Assembly (NCBI GenBank): GCA_913041025.1
Contig: CAJWGQ010000007.1
Span: forward strand, 1-37,677
Source: an uncultured Gammaproteobacteria bacterium
GTDB lineage: Bacteria > Pseudomonadota > Gammaproteobacteria > Pseudomonadales > Azotimanducaceae_A
Direction of reading: 5' to 3'
DNA length: 37,677 nt
Under the pieces are notes generated by a model, which was given only the letters and a program-made list of their open reading frames with translations, was not told the origin of the DNA and made no database searches. Shown here piece after piece: positions 1 to 7,679 of the stretch. Every line of letters starts with the position of its first letter. The first letter of the stretch is position 1. Made by a program: the position numbers and the translations under genes.

Positions 1-148
1 GATCAACTTGTCCTGATTGGATTCCGTTTCTTTCTAGCATCTTCATCATGACCTGGCCGAGTACATCGGTAGGATGAGCTCCGCCGAGGCTCCCATTTTT
101 CTTGCCAACAGGAGATCTCGCGGCGTCGACAATGACTACATTATTCAT
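1..148 (-). CDS. Thiolase (acetyl-CoA acetyltransferase family), N-terminal fragment
   Basis: Only the first 49 codons lie in the window; the gene runs off the left edge. The start ATG at 146-148 is preceded on the minus strand by a GGGAAG ribosome binding site. The peptide opens MNNVVIVDAARSPVGK and continues with GSLGGAHPTDVLG, the standard N-terminus of thiolases, which condense or cleave acyl-CoA and acetyl-CoA. The catalytic Cys and His regions lie outside the window, so degradative and biosynthetic thiolases cannot be told apart. The upstream nitroreductase is 27 bases away on the same strand, so the two are probably co-transcribed. The beta-oxidation gene at 2314-4422 fits a degradative role (inference). 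Confidence 0.85.
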   Translation of the reverse strand, partial: MNNVVIVDAARSPVGKKNGSLGGAHPTDVLGQVMMKMLERNGIQSGQVD

Positions 149-175
149 GTTACTTCCCTTTTCTTTTCTTCTTTA

Positions 176-763
176 TTAAGCATTCCATCTTGTGATTCTT
201 GTGTCCAGACTCGGGCGATCTCTTTCTGTAGGCTTTTCATCTGCCGAACCAATGTAAATGAAGGCCGCCACTTTCTCATCTTCATCTAGACCTAGGCGAG
301 AGTTGACCTGTTCGTCATACGAGTACCACTCAGTGAGCCACTGACCCGCGAAACCGAGTAGATTGGCTGCATTGAGAATGTTTTGACAGGAGGCACCAAC
401 TGAGAGTTCTTGTTCCCACTCTGGAATTTTGATGCCTTTTTTTATTTTAGCAACGACACAAATGATGAGCGGCGCACGCATGAATCGCTGGCTTTCAAGT
501 TTTAAGAGAGCATCCGGAGCTGTGGGGTTTACTTCCTTAAATCGCTTGCTTAAAAATTCACCAAACTCTTGTCTTGATTGATCTTCAAATAGAATGAAGC
601 GCCAGGGCCCGAGTTTTCCATGATCAGGTACTCGAACAGCCGCTTGTAAAATTTGTTCAATCTGTTCCCCGCTTGGGCCAGGCTCACAGATATCTGCGGC
701 CTTAACAGAGCGTCGCTGAGAGATGCGTTCAAACGCATCGTCGAGTTTGCTGGTTGGGTACAT
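176..763 (-). CDS. Nitroreductase family protein (YdjA-like), FMN-dependent
   Basis: This is a 195-residue protein, close to the usual single-domain nitroreductase length. An upstream in-frame start exists at 832, but the ATG at 763 has a good AGGAG seven bases before it and gives the normal family N-terminus. The RISQRRSVK segment near residue 13 is the typical FMN-phosphate-binding region. VPDHGKLGPWRFILF near residue 44 is characteristic of the YdjA-like subgroup, and GFAGQWLTEW occurs near residue 135. Members reduce nitro or quinone-like compounds with NAD(P)H; the natural substrate is usually unknown. It is 27 bases upstream of the thiolase. A weak promoter-like sequence precedes it. 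Confidence 0.85.
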   Translation of the reverse strand: MYPTSKLDDAFERISQRRSVKAADICEPGPSGEQIEQILQAAVRVPDHGKLGPWRFILFEDQSRQEFGEFLSKRFKEVNPTAPDALLKLESQRFMRAPLIICVVAKIKKGIKIPEWEQELSVGASCQNILNAANLLGFAGQWLTEWYSYDEQVNSRLGLDEDEKVAAFIYIGSADEKPTERDRPSLDTRITRWNA

Positions 764-782
764 TTGTTCTCCTTTTTTGAAA

Positions 783-811
783 ATTGTAAACCGAATGACT
801 AACCGATTGAA
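783..811 (-). promoter_or_regulatory. Weak candidate promoter for the nitroreductase-thiolase pair
   Basis: On the minus strand there is a -10-like TACAAT (783-788), five of six bases matching consensus. It lies 17 bases from a poor -35-like TTCAAT (806-811). The predicted start of transcription would be about 10 bases upstream of the nitroreductase ATG. The -35 match is poor, so this is only a suggestion. Confidence 0.25.
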
Positions 812-870
812 TCTTGATTGCGTTAAACTCAAGTTGTTGAGCTCAAATCAAATATGGGGAAGGTATTAAT

Positions 871-1572
871 ATGGATGTAAATGGGAAAAAGGCACTGGTA
901 TTCGGAGGAACGTCTGGTATCGGCTTGGCGGCGGCCGAGCAGCTGAAAGGCAAGGGCGCGGAAGTGGTCGTTATAAGTCGAGACCCCAGCAAGGCGGGGC
1001 AACTCGAAAACATTAAAACCATTGCTTGCGATGTCAGAGATACTGACGCACTTTCGAAGTTATTCGAGAGCGAAGCGCCCTTTGATATATTGATTAGCGC
1101 GGCTACTGGTGGTTCAAGAGCATCAGGGCCTTTTTTGCAAATGGATATAGAAGGTTATAGGAATTCATTTGACAAATTATGGGGATACACGAATTGCGTG
1201 CGTTTTGGTGCAGAGCATCTAAGCGAGAATGGAACCATCGTCTTGGTCAGTGGAGCGCCTGCACGGCGAGCTAAAGTGGGTCAGTCAGCAATTGCTTCGG
1301 TTGGAGGAGCGGTCGAGCAGTTCGTTCGAGCGATCGCGCCAGAGATCGCTCCCAAACGTATTAATGTGGTCTCTCCTGGAGTAATCGACACGCCCATGTT
1401 TGGCCCAGAATCCGATCAGCGAGTAAAAATGCTTGAAGGAGCAACGGCAAAACATTTGATTCCTCGTGCTGGAACACCTGAAGAGGTGGCTAATGGAATT
1501 TTATTTGTGGTTGAAAACAGCTACGTAACTGGAACCACGATTGACGTGGATGGTGGGTGGATACTTAGCTAA
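871..1572 (+). CDS. Atypical SDR-family protein lacking the YxxxK catalytic pair
   Basis: The 233-residue protein has a clear SDR Rossmann start (GGTSGIG, residues 12-18), an acidic CDVRD stretch near residue 53, a PG(V)IDTPMF segment near 169 and the C-terminal GGTxxDVDGG-like end. The helix that normally carries Tyr-x3-Lys reads SAIASVGGAVEQF (139-151). By alignment with ordinary SDRs the Tyr position is Ile141 and the Lys position is Gly145. The NNAG motif is replaced by SAAT (76-79), while Ser127 is kept. NAD(P) binding is likely, but classical oxidoreduction is doubtful. A GGGGAAGG ribosome binding site precedes the ATG. Its stop codon interleaves with that of the convergent HupE-like gene. 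Confidence 0.85.
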   Translation: MDVNGKKALVFGGTSGIGLAAAEQLKGKGAEVVVISRDPSKAGQLENIKTIACDVRDTDALSKLFESEAPFDILISAATGGSRASGPFLQMDIEGYRNSFDKLWGYTNCVRFGAEHLSENGTIVLVSGAPARRAKVGQSAIASVGGAVEQFVRAIAPEIAPKRINVVSPGVIDTPMFGPESDQRVKMLEGATAKHLIPRAGTPEEVANGILFVVENSYVTGTTIDVDGGWILS

Positions 1573-2255
1573 ACCTCCACCATGTAACCGGTGAGCTGAT
1601 AAAAAATAAACAAAAAGCCCATTCCCATGAGTATTGAATTGGCTACAAAAGACTGTGCCTGAAATTTGGTTGAATAACGCCAAGCGTTCATAAGCGTAAC
1701 CATGACTATGAGCGCGCTCAACTGACCAAGTTCAACGCCAATGTTAAATGCGATGAGGTTTTCGAAAAGGCCTTCCTCGGAAAGAGTAAGCTGCTGAAGT
1801 TTAGTAGCGAGGCCAAAGCCGTGAAATAGTCCAAAGGTAAATACTGCGTGTTTGGGATTGATGGATAAACCTAGATTTCTCAGCCCCCCAATATTTTCGA
1901 AAGCTTTGTAGACGACCGAAAACCCGATGATCGCATCAATGACGTATACATTGGCGGGAATGTCAAACCAAACGCCTGTAATGAGCGTTAGGCTGTGACC
2001 GATCGCAAATAACGTGACGTAAAGTCCGATCTCTTTGAGCTTGTAGAGGAAAAAGATGACCCCAGCGAGAAAAGCGAGGTGATCAAACCCCGTGACCATG
2101 TGTTTAGCACCTAAATAAAAATAAGGCCAAAACTGAAAGCCTGACTGGCCCTGAATAAAAGCAGCATCGCCTTCTTCAACGCCATGGGCGATCCCAAGGG
2201 TTGGCGCCAAAACCATGAAGAGCAAAGGAACTACAAAGACTCGATCACATTGCAT
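1569..2255 (-). CDS. HupE/UreJ-like integral membrane protein
   Basis: The open frame extends to a TTG at 2291, but starting at the ATG at 2255 gives 228 residues beginning with a clean signal sequence (hydrophobic VFVVPLLFMVLAPTLG followed by IAHG), as is usual for HupE-type proteins. Several membrane helices follow. The conserved motif GAKHMVTGFDHLAFL near residue 45, GHSLTL near 87 and FGLFHGFG near 142 carry His and Asp residues typical of the HupE/UreJ_2 family, which is associated with nickel or cobalt uptake. No hydrogenase or urease gene is nearby, so the transported metal and the partner are unknown. It overlaps the convergent SDR by four bases at the stop codons. Confidence 0.75.
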   Translation of the reverse strand: MQCDRVFVVPLLFMVLAPTLGIAHGVEEGDAAFIQGQSGFQFWPYFYLGAKHMVTGFDHLAFLAGVIFFLYKLKEIGLYVTLFAIGHSLTLITGVWFDIPANVYVIDAIIGFSVVYKAFENIGGLRNLGLSINPKHAVFTFGLFHGFGLATKLQQLTLSEEGLFENLIAFNIGVELGQLSALIVMVTLMNAWRYSTKFQAQSFVANSILMGMGFLFIFYQLTGYMVEV

Positions 2256-2313
2256 CGCGCTCGAAGATCTCTGCTCATGATGTGTCCTCAAACTTTAAGT
2301 ACTCGTCAAGCGT

Positions 2314-4422
2314 CTAGCTTTGCAGGCTAGCAAATCCTTTGCCTTCGGATACGAGTTTTTCTAGGAGAGGAGCGGGTTTCCAAACCTCACCGCCGTACTC
2401 TTCTCCAAAACGCTTGATGTCTTCAAGAATAGTATCAAGCCCCTGTTGGTCAGCCCAAAACATGGGGCCGCCTGTGACTTCAGGGAATCCGTAACCGTTA
2501 ATGTAAACGATATCTATATCGCAGGGTCTGATCGCGATACCTTGGTCAAGAAGGCGAGCTCCTTCGTTAATTAAAGGATAAAGACAACGCTTTAAGACTT
2601 CATCATCATCGATTGTCCGTCGCTCGATTGATAACTCTGAAGAAACCTCTTCGACTAGAGCAACGACCTCTGGATCAGCTTGTCCGGCTCGACTACCCTC
2701 AGGATAGATATAGAAGCCGCGATTAGTTTTCTGACCAAAACGTTCGAGCTCACAGAGACGGTCTGCTATTCGGGCTGTGATTGGAACATCCTCGGGTTTC
2801 ATGCCTGAGAGCTTTCGCGCCCGCCATCCAAGATCTAGTCCAACTAAATCATTCATTTGGAATGGGCCCATGGGCATCCCAAATTGGAGAAGAACGTTAT
2901 CCACTTGGTAAGGCGTAGCTCCCTGCAGAATGATTTCACTTGCTTGCTGTGTGTAGCCAGACAACATCCGGTTGCCTATGAAACCTGGCGCATTTCCTGA
3001 AAGTACCGCTATTTTATTTAGTGTGCGTCCCAGCTTCATGGAGGTAGCGATTGTCTCTTTGCTGGTATTCTCTCCTCGGACAACTTCAAGGAGTTTCATT
3101 ACATTAGCTGGGCTGAAGAAATGAAGGCCGATGACGGCATCCGGGCGCGCAGTTGCTTCCGCCATTTTGTCGACATCTAGTCCTGAGGTATTGCTCGCCA
3201 GTATTGCTCCTGGCTTTGCAACGGCTTCGATTTTTTTAAAAGTTTCGACTTTCACGTCAATGTTTTCGTAGACCGCTTCGATAATGACGTCTGCGCTTGA
3301 AAGGCCTTGATAGTCGGTTGTTCCTGATAGCAATGACATTCGCTCGTCTACTTCTGCCTCACTCATGCGGCCACGTTGCACCTGAATATCATAATTTCGT
3401 TTGATGACTGAGATTCCTTTATCAAGGGCTTCCTGATCCACCTCCAAAACGGTGACCGGAATGCCGACATTGAGAAAACTCATGGAAATTCCGCCACCCA
3501 TAGTTCCACATCCGATCACAGCCGCTTGCTCGATAGCTTGTGTTTCGGTGTCCTTTGGTACGTCTGGGATTTTCGCAACTTCCCTTTCAGAGAAAAACAT
3601 ATGGATAAGGGCTTCTCGTTGAGGGTGTTTAAGACACTTAGCGAAGCATTCTTGTTCGACTTTAAAACCGGTATCAAAATCACCAGAGTGCACTGCGGCT
3701 TCAACGCATTGAATGATCATTTCTGGCGCAAATCGATTGCGCATTTTCCGAGCGGAACTTTTTCTGGCGTTGTCAAAAATTTCTTGATTGTCTCGATCTT
3801 TTTCTATGATAGAAACTTCATCGCGGATTCTTCGAACTTGGCCGCCCGCTTTGATGATCTTTTGTGCAAACTCAATGGCTGCTTCAACTACATTACCATT
3901 AGCTACTTCATCGGTAATGCCAAGCTCAGTGGCTTGAGGTCCAGGTATCGGGTCTCCCGACAAAATAAAATCAAGAGCTTTTTCTGCTCCGATTAGTCGT
4001 GGGAGCCTTTGAGTACCGCCTGCCCCGGGTAAGAGACCCAATTTAACCTCAGGCAAACCGACAGGTGCTGTACTCGCGATTACCCGATAATGGCAGCAAA
4101 GGGCCACCTCTAGACCACCACCAAAGGCCGTTCCATTTATTGCTGCAACAATGGGCTTGCTGCTGTTGTCCATGGCATTGAGGCAATCTAAAAGGCTGGG
4201 CCCTTCGGATTTTCCTCCAAACTCAGAGATATCTGCACCTGCAATAAAAGCTCTGCCCTCGCCAGTTAAAACGACGGCTTCAACATTATCATCAGCTAGC
4301 GCTTGGTTGATTCCATCTGTTAGACCTCGTCGAACTCCCGATGATAGCGGATTAACTGGAGGATTATCGATAGTCATCAGTGCGATATTGTCTTGAACTT
4401 TGTAATGTACGGTCCCTTTCAT
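2314..4422 (-). CDS. Bifunctional enoyl-CoA hydratase / 3-hydroxyacyl-CoA dehydrogenase (FadB/FadJ type)
   Basis: The protein has 702 residues from the ATG at 4422, preceded by AAAGGGAAATC; a longer frame to 4458 lacks a better site. Residues 1-190 are a crotonase domain with the oxyanion motifs AGADI (61-65) and GTAFGGG (97-103) and both catalytic glutamates, Glu105 and Glu125. From about 298 there is an NAD-binding 3-hydroxyacyl-CoA dehydrogenase domain with GCGTMG (304-309) and the His434/Glu446 dyad. A duplicated C-terminal dehydrogenase domain follows. It hydrates enoyl-CoA and oxidises the product to 3-oxoacyl-CoA in beta-oxidation. The length and organisation resemble peroxisomal-type multifunctional enzymes. 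The thiolase at the left edge could supply the last step, although the two genes are not adjacent. Confidence 0.93.
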   Translation of the reverse strand: MKGTVHYKVQDNIALMTIDNPPVNPLSSGVRRGLTDGINQALADDNVEAVVLTGEGRAFIAGADISEFGGKSEGPSLLDCLNAMDNSSKPIVAAINGTAFGGGLEVALCCHYRVIASTAPVGLPEVKLGLLPGAGGTQRLPRLIGAEKALDFILSGDPIPGPQATELGITDEVANGNVVEAAIEFAQKIIKAGGQVRRIRDEVSIIEKDRDNQEIFDNARKSSARKMRNRFAPEMIIQCVEAAVHSGDFDTGFKVEQECFAKCLKHPQREALIHMFFSEREVAKIPDVPKDTETQAIEQAAVIGCGTMGGGISMSFLNVGIPVTVLEVDQEALDKGISVIKRNYDIQVQRGRMSEAEVDERMSLLSGTTDYQGLSSADVIIEAVYENIDVKVETFKKIEAVAKPGAILASNTSGLDVDKMAEATARPDAVIGLHFFSPANVMKLLEVVRGENTSKETIATSMKLGRTLNKIAVLSGNAPGFIGNRMLSGYTQQASEIILQGATPYQVDNVLLQFGMPMGPFQMNDLVGLDLGWRARKLSGMKPEDVPITARIADRLCELERFGQKTNRGFYIYPEGSRAGQADPEVVALVEEVSSELSIERRTIDDDEVLKRCLYPLINEGARLLDQGIAIRPCDIDIVYINGYGFPEVTGGPMFWADQQGLDTILEDIKRFGEEYGGEVWKPAPLLEKLVSEGKGFASLQS

Positions 4423-4628
4423 GATTTCCCTTTTTTGGCGATTTAATACACTGCGCATTGTAAAGAAAATTATGAAAGAAGGCAGACTTTGAAATTTGTC
4501 CGCTTATGTAGACGCGCCATTAAATCTGGAAAAAAGAGGCTGATGCTTGTAGCCTAATACTATTGGGAAGACTTCTGAACTGAAGGGAACCAGAAGGGCA
4601 ATATTAATTTAGAAATAGGAAAATCATT

Positions 4629-6056
4629 GTGAGTAATAACTTAAAGTTTTATATCAACGGTCAGTGGGTGGATCCTACTACCTCGGAAACCTTGGATGTA
4701 ATTAACCCGGCTACAGAACAGTCTATTGGCCAGATAGCGATGGGTGGACAGGCAGACGTTGACAACGCGGTTGCGGCGGCCAAGGCGGCCTTTGATTCTT
4801 TTGCGGCAACCACGCGTGAAGAAAGAGTTGCACTGCTAGAGAAAATCATCGCGAAGTTTCAAGAGAGAATGGGCGATATAGCGTCGGCCATCAGCGAAGA
4901 AATGGGGGCTCCACTGCCTTTAGCAAATAAGGCTCAGGCGCCTGCGGGTCTTGGTCATTTGATGACCGTACTCGAAATTTTGAAGAACTACGAATTTGAA
5001 CAGGATTTGGGTAGTTCGAGAATCGTTAAGGAGCCCGCTGGGGTTTGTGGTTTCATCACACCCTGGAATTGGCCGATTAACCAGATCGCCACGAAAGTTG
5101 CTCCTGCGATTGCGGCTGGCTGCACCATGGTGCTCAAACCTTCGGAAGTAGCTCCATTCAACGCGATTTTGTTTGCTGAAGTAATGGACGCGGCGGGAGT
5201 ACCTGCTGGTGTATTTAATTTGGTCAATGGAGATGGTCCTACGGTTGGAGCAGCGCTTTCTTCGCATCCTGACGTAGACATGATGTCATTTACCGGTTCT
5301 ACGCGTGCAGGAATTGAAGTGGCAAGGAACGCCGCGCCAACAATTAAGCGAGTAGCACAAGAGCTAGGTGGCAAGTCCGCTAACATCATTCTTGATGATG
5401 CTGACTTTGAAGGTTCGATTTCCCGCGATGTCTTTGGTATGTGTACAAATTCGGGGCAATCATGTAATGCGCCGACTCGTATGCTGGTTCCAAGCTCAAG
5501 GATGGATGAAGCTGCGGCGATCGCAAAGTCGGCGGCAGAGCAAGTCAAAGTCGGAGCGCCAGATGCAGAAGGCACTACGATTGGACCGGTAGTTTCTGAA
5601 GTCCAATTCGACAAGATTCAAAACCTGATTCAGAAAGGGATTGATGAGGGAGCCAAGCTTGAGACCGGAGGTACTGGTCGGCCGGATGGATTGAATGCAG
5701 GTTACTACATCAAGCCTACGGTTTTCTCGCATGTGACAAACGACATGACTATTGCACAGGAAGAAATATTCGGACCGGTTCTATCACTCATAGGATATGA
5801 AGATGATGCCGACGCGGTTCGTATTGCTAATGATACGCTTTATGGATTGAGTGGTTACGTGTCATCTGGTGACCCAGAGAGAGCGAAGAAAGTTGCTCGT
5901 TTAATACGAAGTGGTAACGTGCATTTGAATGGCGCAGCTCCTAGCCAAACTTCACCTTTTGGTGGATATAAGCAATCAGGTAATGGACGTGAATGGGGTG
6001 AATTTGGCTTAGAGGAGTTCCTCGAGGTCAAGTCAATCATCGGCTACAACGCCTGA
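4629..6056 (+). CDS. NAD(P)-dependent aldehyde dehydrogenase
   Basis: The protein has 475 residues, the normal length for the family, starting at GTG 4629. Hallmarks are TPWNWP (144-149) with the oxyanion Asn147, the cofactor loop FTGSTRAG (221-228), general base Glu245 in AQELGG, nucleophile Cys279 in SGQSC, and the EEIFGPV motif that contacts nicotinamide ribose. It oxidises an aldehyde to the acid; the substrate cannot be read from the sequence. It diverges from the fatty-acid oxidation gene across a 206-base gap and ends four bases before a strong terminator region, so it is probably a single-gene transcript. It could serve aldehydes made in alcohol or lipid breakdown (inference). Confidence 0.92.
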   Translation: MSNNLKFYINGQWVDPTTSETLDVINPATEQSIGQIAMGGQADVDNAVAAAKAAFDSFAATTREERVALLEKIIAKFQERMGDIASAISEEMGAPLPLANKAQAPAGLGHLMTVLEILKNYEFEQDLGSSRIVKEPAGVCGFITPWNWPINQIATKVAPAIAAGCTMVLKPSEVAPFNAILFAEVMDAAGVPAGVFNLVNGDGPTVGAALSSHPDVDMMSFTGSTRAGIEVARNAAPTIKRVAQELGGKSANIILDDADFEGSISRDVFGMCTNSGQSCNAPTRMLVPSSRMDEAAAIAKSAAEQVKVGAPDAEGTTIGPVVSEVQFDKIQNLIQKGIDEGAKLETGGTGRPDGLNAGYYIKPTVFSHVTNDMTIAQEEIFGPVLSLIGYEDDADAVRIANDTLYGLSGYVSSGDPERAKKVARLIRSGNVHLNGAAPSQTSPFGGYKQSGNGREWGEFGLEEFLEVKSIIGYNA

Positions 6057-6068
6057 GGCGAAATCCCC

Positions 6069-6097
6069 AAAAAAAAGGCCCTACGGGCCTTTTTTTT
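6069..6097 (+). terminator. Strong intrinsic terminator after the aldehyde dehydrogenase gene
   Basis: A perfect hairpin is formed by GGCCC (6077-6081), a three-base TAC loop and GGGCC (6085-6089). It is flanked by an A tract on the left and eight Ts on the right, which extend the stem and supply the U tail. It begins 13 bases after the aldehyde dehydrogenase stop and separates that gene from the next operon. Its A-rich left arm could also let it act on the opposite strand. It is the only textbook terminator I found in the window. Confidence 0.93.
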
Positions 6098-6129
6098 TAT
6101 CCGTAAATATCAATTTGGAGAAAAGTGTT

Positions 6130-7257
6130 TTGGCTAAAGATAGTGATCTCAAAGCTTTTGCACCAATCAAAATTGTTTCACTCGAACAGGCAGTAGCTGC
6201 TCCTCTCACCACACGGCGTTTTGCTCAAGCGGGCGCTGAAGTGATCAAGATAGAGCGTCCTGAGGGTGATTTCGCTCGTTATTATGATTCAGTGGTGTTC
6301 GGTGAAAGTTCTTATTTTGCCTGGTTAAATGCAGGCAAAAAATCAGTTGTTTTAGATCTCGCCGAAGATCAGAGCTTTGAGGTGCTGCAAAAGCTAATCG
6401 ATCGAAGTGATATCTTGGTTCAAAACCTTAAGCCGGGTGCCTTACAAAAACTTGGTTTTGAGCTTGACGAATATCATCGAAATCGTCCGGAGTTCATCTC
6501 ACTATCAATATCTGGTTTTCACCCTGAAGGTCCAGGAAAGGGTCGTAAGGCCTACGATCTGTTGATGCAGGCAGAGTCTGGCCTTTCGAGTATTACAGGC
6601 AGTCCTGAAGAACCTGGCCGTGTTGGTGTTTCGATGGTGGATTTAGCAACCGGGATGTATGGTTATCAGGCGCTACTGGAGGCCCTATTAAATCAACGTT
6701 TGACAGGTGCCGGAAAGCAGATCGACATCTCGCTGTTCGACGCGGTTGCCGAGTGGTTGGCCGTGCCTTATTTACTCGATCGTTATGGACACAAGGCCCC
6801 TGAGAGAATTGGATTGGCTCATCCGGGTATTTGTCCTTATGGAGTGTTTTTGTCAGCCGATGGACAGCCTTTTATATTGTCGATACAAAATGAACGTGAA
6901 TGGGGTCGTCTGATCGACCAAGTTATAATCGAAAGGGACCTGCTCGAAGATCCTCGATGTCTAACGAATGAGGTTAGGGTAGAAAATCGTAGGTATGTGG
7001 ATGACAAAATTGGAGGAGAGTTGAAAAAACTCTTGTATTCAGAAATTGAAAATCGGTTCTCTCGAGCTGATTTAGCTCAGGCTCCGCTGATGGAAATACA
7101 AGATTTGAAGGAGCACCTTGATTTTAGGACTTACCCGGCTTTAATTGGAAATAATACATTTGAATTGCCTATGACTCCTGGAAATGACTATGCTAGCGGT
7201 CAGAAAGTGCCAGAGTTGGGAGAGCACACGAAGGCAGTAATCGGCTCACTGGAGTGA
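6130..7257 (+). CDS. CaiB/BaiF family (family III) CoA-transferase
   Basis: The frame opens at TTG 6115, but TTG 6130 sits nine bases after a GGAG and is the more likely start (375 residues). The N-terminus has the family pattern VSLEQAVAAPLTTR followed by GAEVIKIERPEGD. The conserved aspartate expected to form the acyl-enzyme anhydride is in VSMVDLATG (Asp171 with this start). Family III enzymes transfer CoA between organic acids; the pair used here is unknown. At 375 residues it is slightly shorter than many members. It leads a tight plus-strand operon, three bases before the HIT gene, followed by aceE and an SDR. Confidence 0.88.
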   Translation: MAKDSDLKAFAPIKIVSLEQAVAAPLTTRRFAQAGAEVIKIERPEGDFARYYDSVVFGESSYFAWLNAGKKSVVLDLAEDQSFEVLQKLIDRSDILVQNLKPGALQKLGFELDEYHRNRPEFISLSISGFHPEGPGKGRKAYDLLMQAESGLSSITGSPEEPGRVGVSMVDLATGMYGYQALLEALLNQRLTGAGKQIDISLFDAVAEWLAVPYLLDRYGHKAPERIGLAHPGICPYGVFLSADGQPFILSIQNEREWGRLIDQVIIERDLLEDPRCLTNEVRVENRRYVDDKIGGELKKLLYSEIENRFSRADLAQAPLMEIQDLKEHLDFRTYPALIGNNTFELPMTPGNDYASGQKVPELGEHTKAVIGSLE

Positions 7258-7260
7258 AGT

Positions 7261-7677
7261 ATGTCATACGATCAAGGAAATATTTTTGCAAAGATCATTC
7301 GAAATGAAGCGCCGGCAGCAAAAGTGTTCGAAGATGAGTATTCGCTGGCCTTTATGGATGTAATGCCACAAGTTCCTGGGCACACCCTGGTAATTCCAAA
7401 ATCTCCAGCAGAAAATATCCACGAAATAGACCCAGAAGTGCTTGGTCATACTATCCGAACGACTCAGATTGTCTCAGACGCAGTTAAGCAGGCCTTTGAT
7501 GCGCCTGGGATCATGATTGCTCAGCTCAATGGTTCAGCGGCGGGGCAGACGGTGTTTCATTTACATTTTCACATCTTACCTAGATTTGAAGGACTAGAGT
7601 TTTCGCTACATGCTAGGGAAATGCAGGAAATGGATTTGTTGAAAGATCATGCAGAACGAATTAAGTCTTTCTTGTAG
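7261..7677 (+). CDS. HIT-family nucleotide hydrolase/transferase
   Basis: This is a 138-residue protein with the histidine triad HLHFHIL at 100-106, where His102 is the expected nucleophile. The N-terminal GNIFAKIIRNEAP and the central PQVPGHTLVIPK match the bacterial HinT/Hit subgroup. These enzymes hydrolyse adenosine phosphoramidates or related nucleotidyl conjugates in the cytoplasm. The ATG lies three bases after the CoA-transferase stop and the gene ends two bases before aceE, so translation is likely coupled with both. Whether it supports the metabolic genes around it or is just housekeeping is not clear. Confidence 0.92.
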   Translation: MSYDQGNIFAKIIRNEAPAAKVFEDEYSLAFMDVMPQVPGHTLVIPKSPAENIHEIDPEVLGHTIRTTQIVSDAVKQAFDAPGIMIAQLNGSAAGQTVFHLHFHILPRFEGLEFSLHAREMQEMDLLKDHAERIKSFL

Positions 7678-7679
7678 TC

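Noticed and set aside
837..846. The 10-base palindrome TTGAGCTCAA upstream of the atypical SDR
   Set aside because: It is too short to stand out from chance and has no second copy.
3526..3996. A 156-codon open frame on the plus strand inside the fatty-acid oxidation gene
   Set aside because: It is antisense to a clearly conserved enzyme, lacks a ribosome binding site and resembles no family.
4423..4628. Possible promoters and fatty-acid regulator sites in the divergent gap of the fatty-acid oxidation and aldehyde dehydrogenase genes
   Set aside because: CATAAT and TAATAC-like hexamers occur but no properly spaced -35, and I saw no FadR- or PsrA-like palindrome.
4988..5614. A 208-codon open frame on the minus strand inside the aldehyde dehydrogenase
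   Set aside because: The plus-strand frame encodes an intact, well-conserved aldehyde dehydrogenase; the antisense frame has no recognisable domain and low-complexity Ser/Ala/Pro content.
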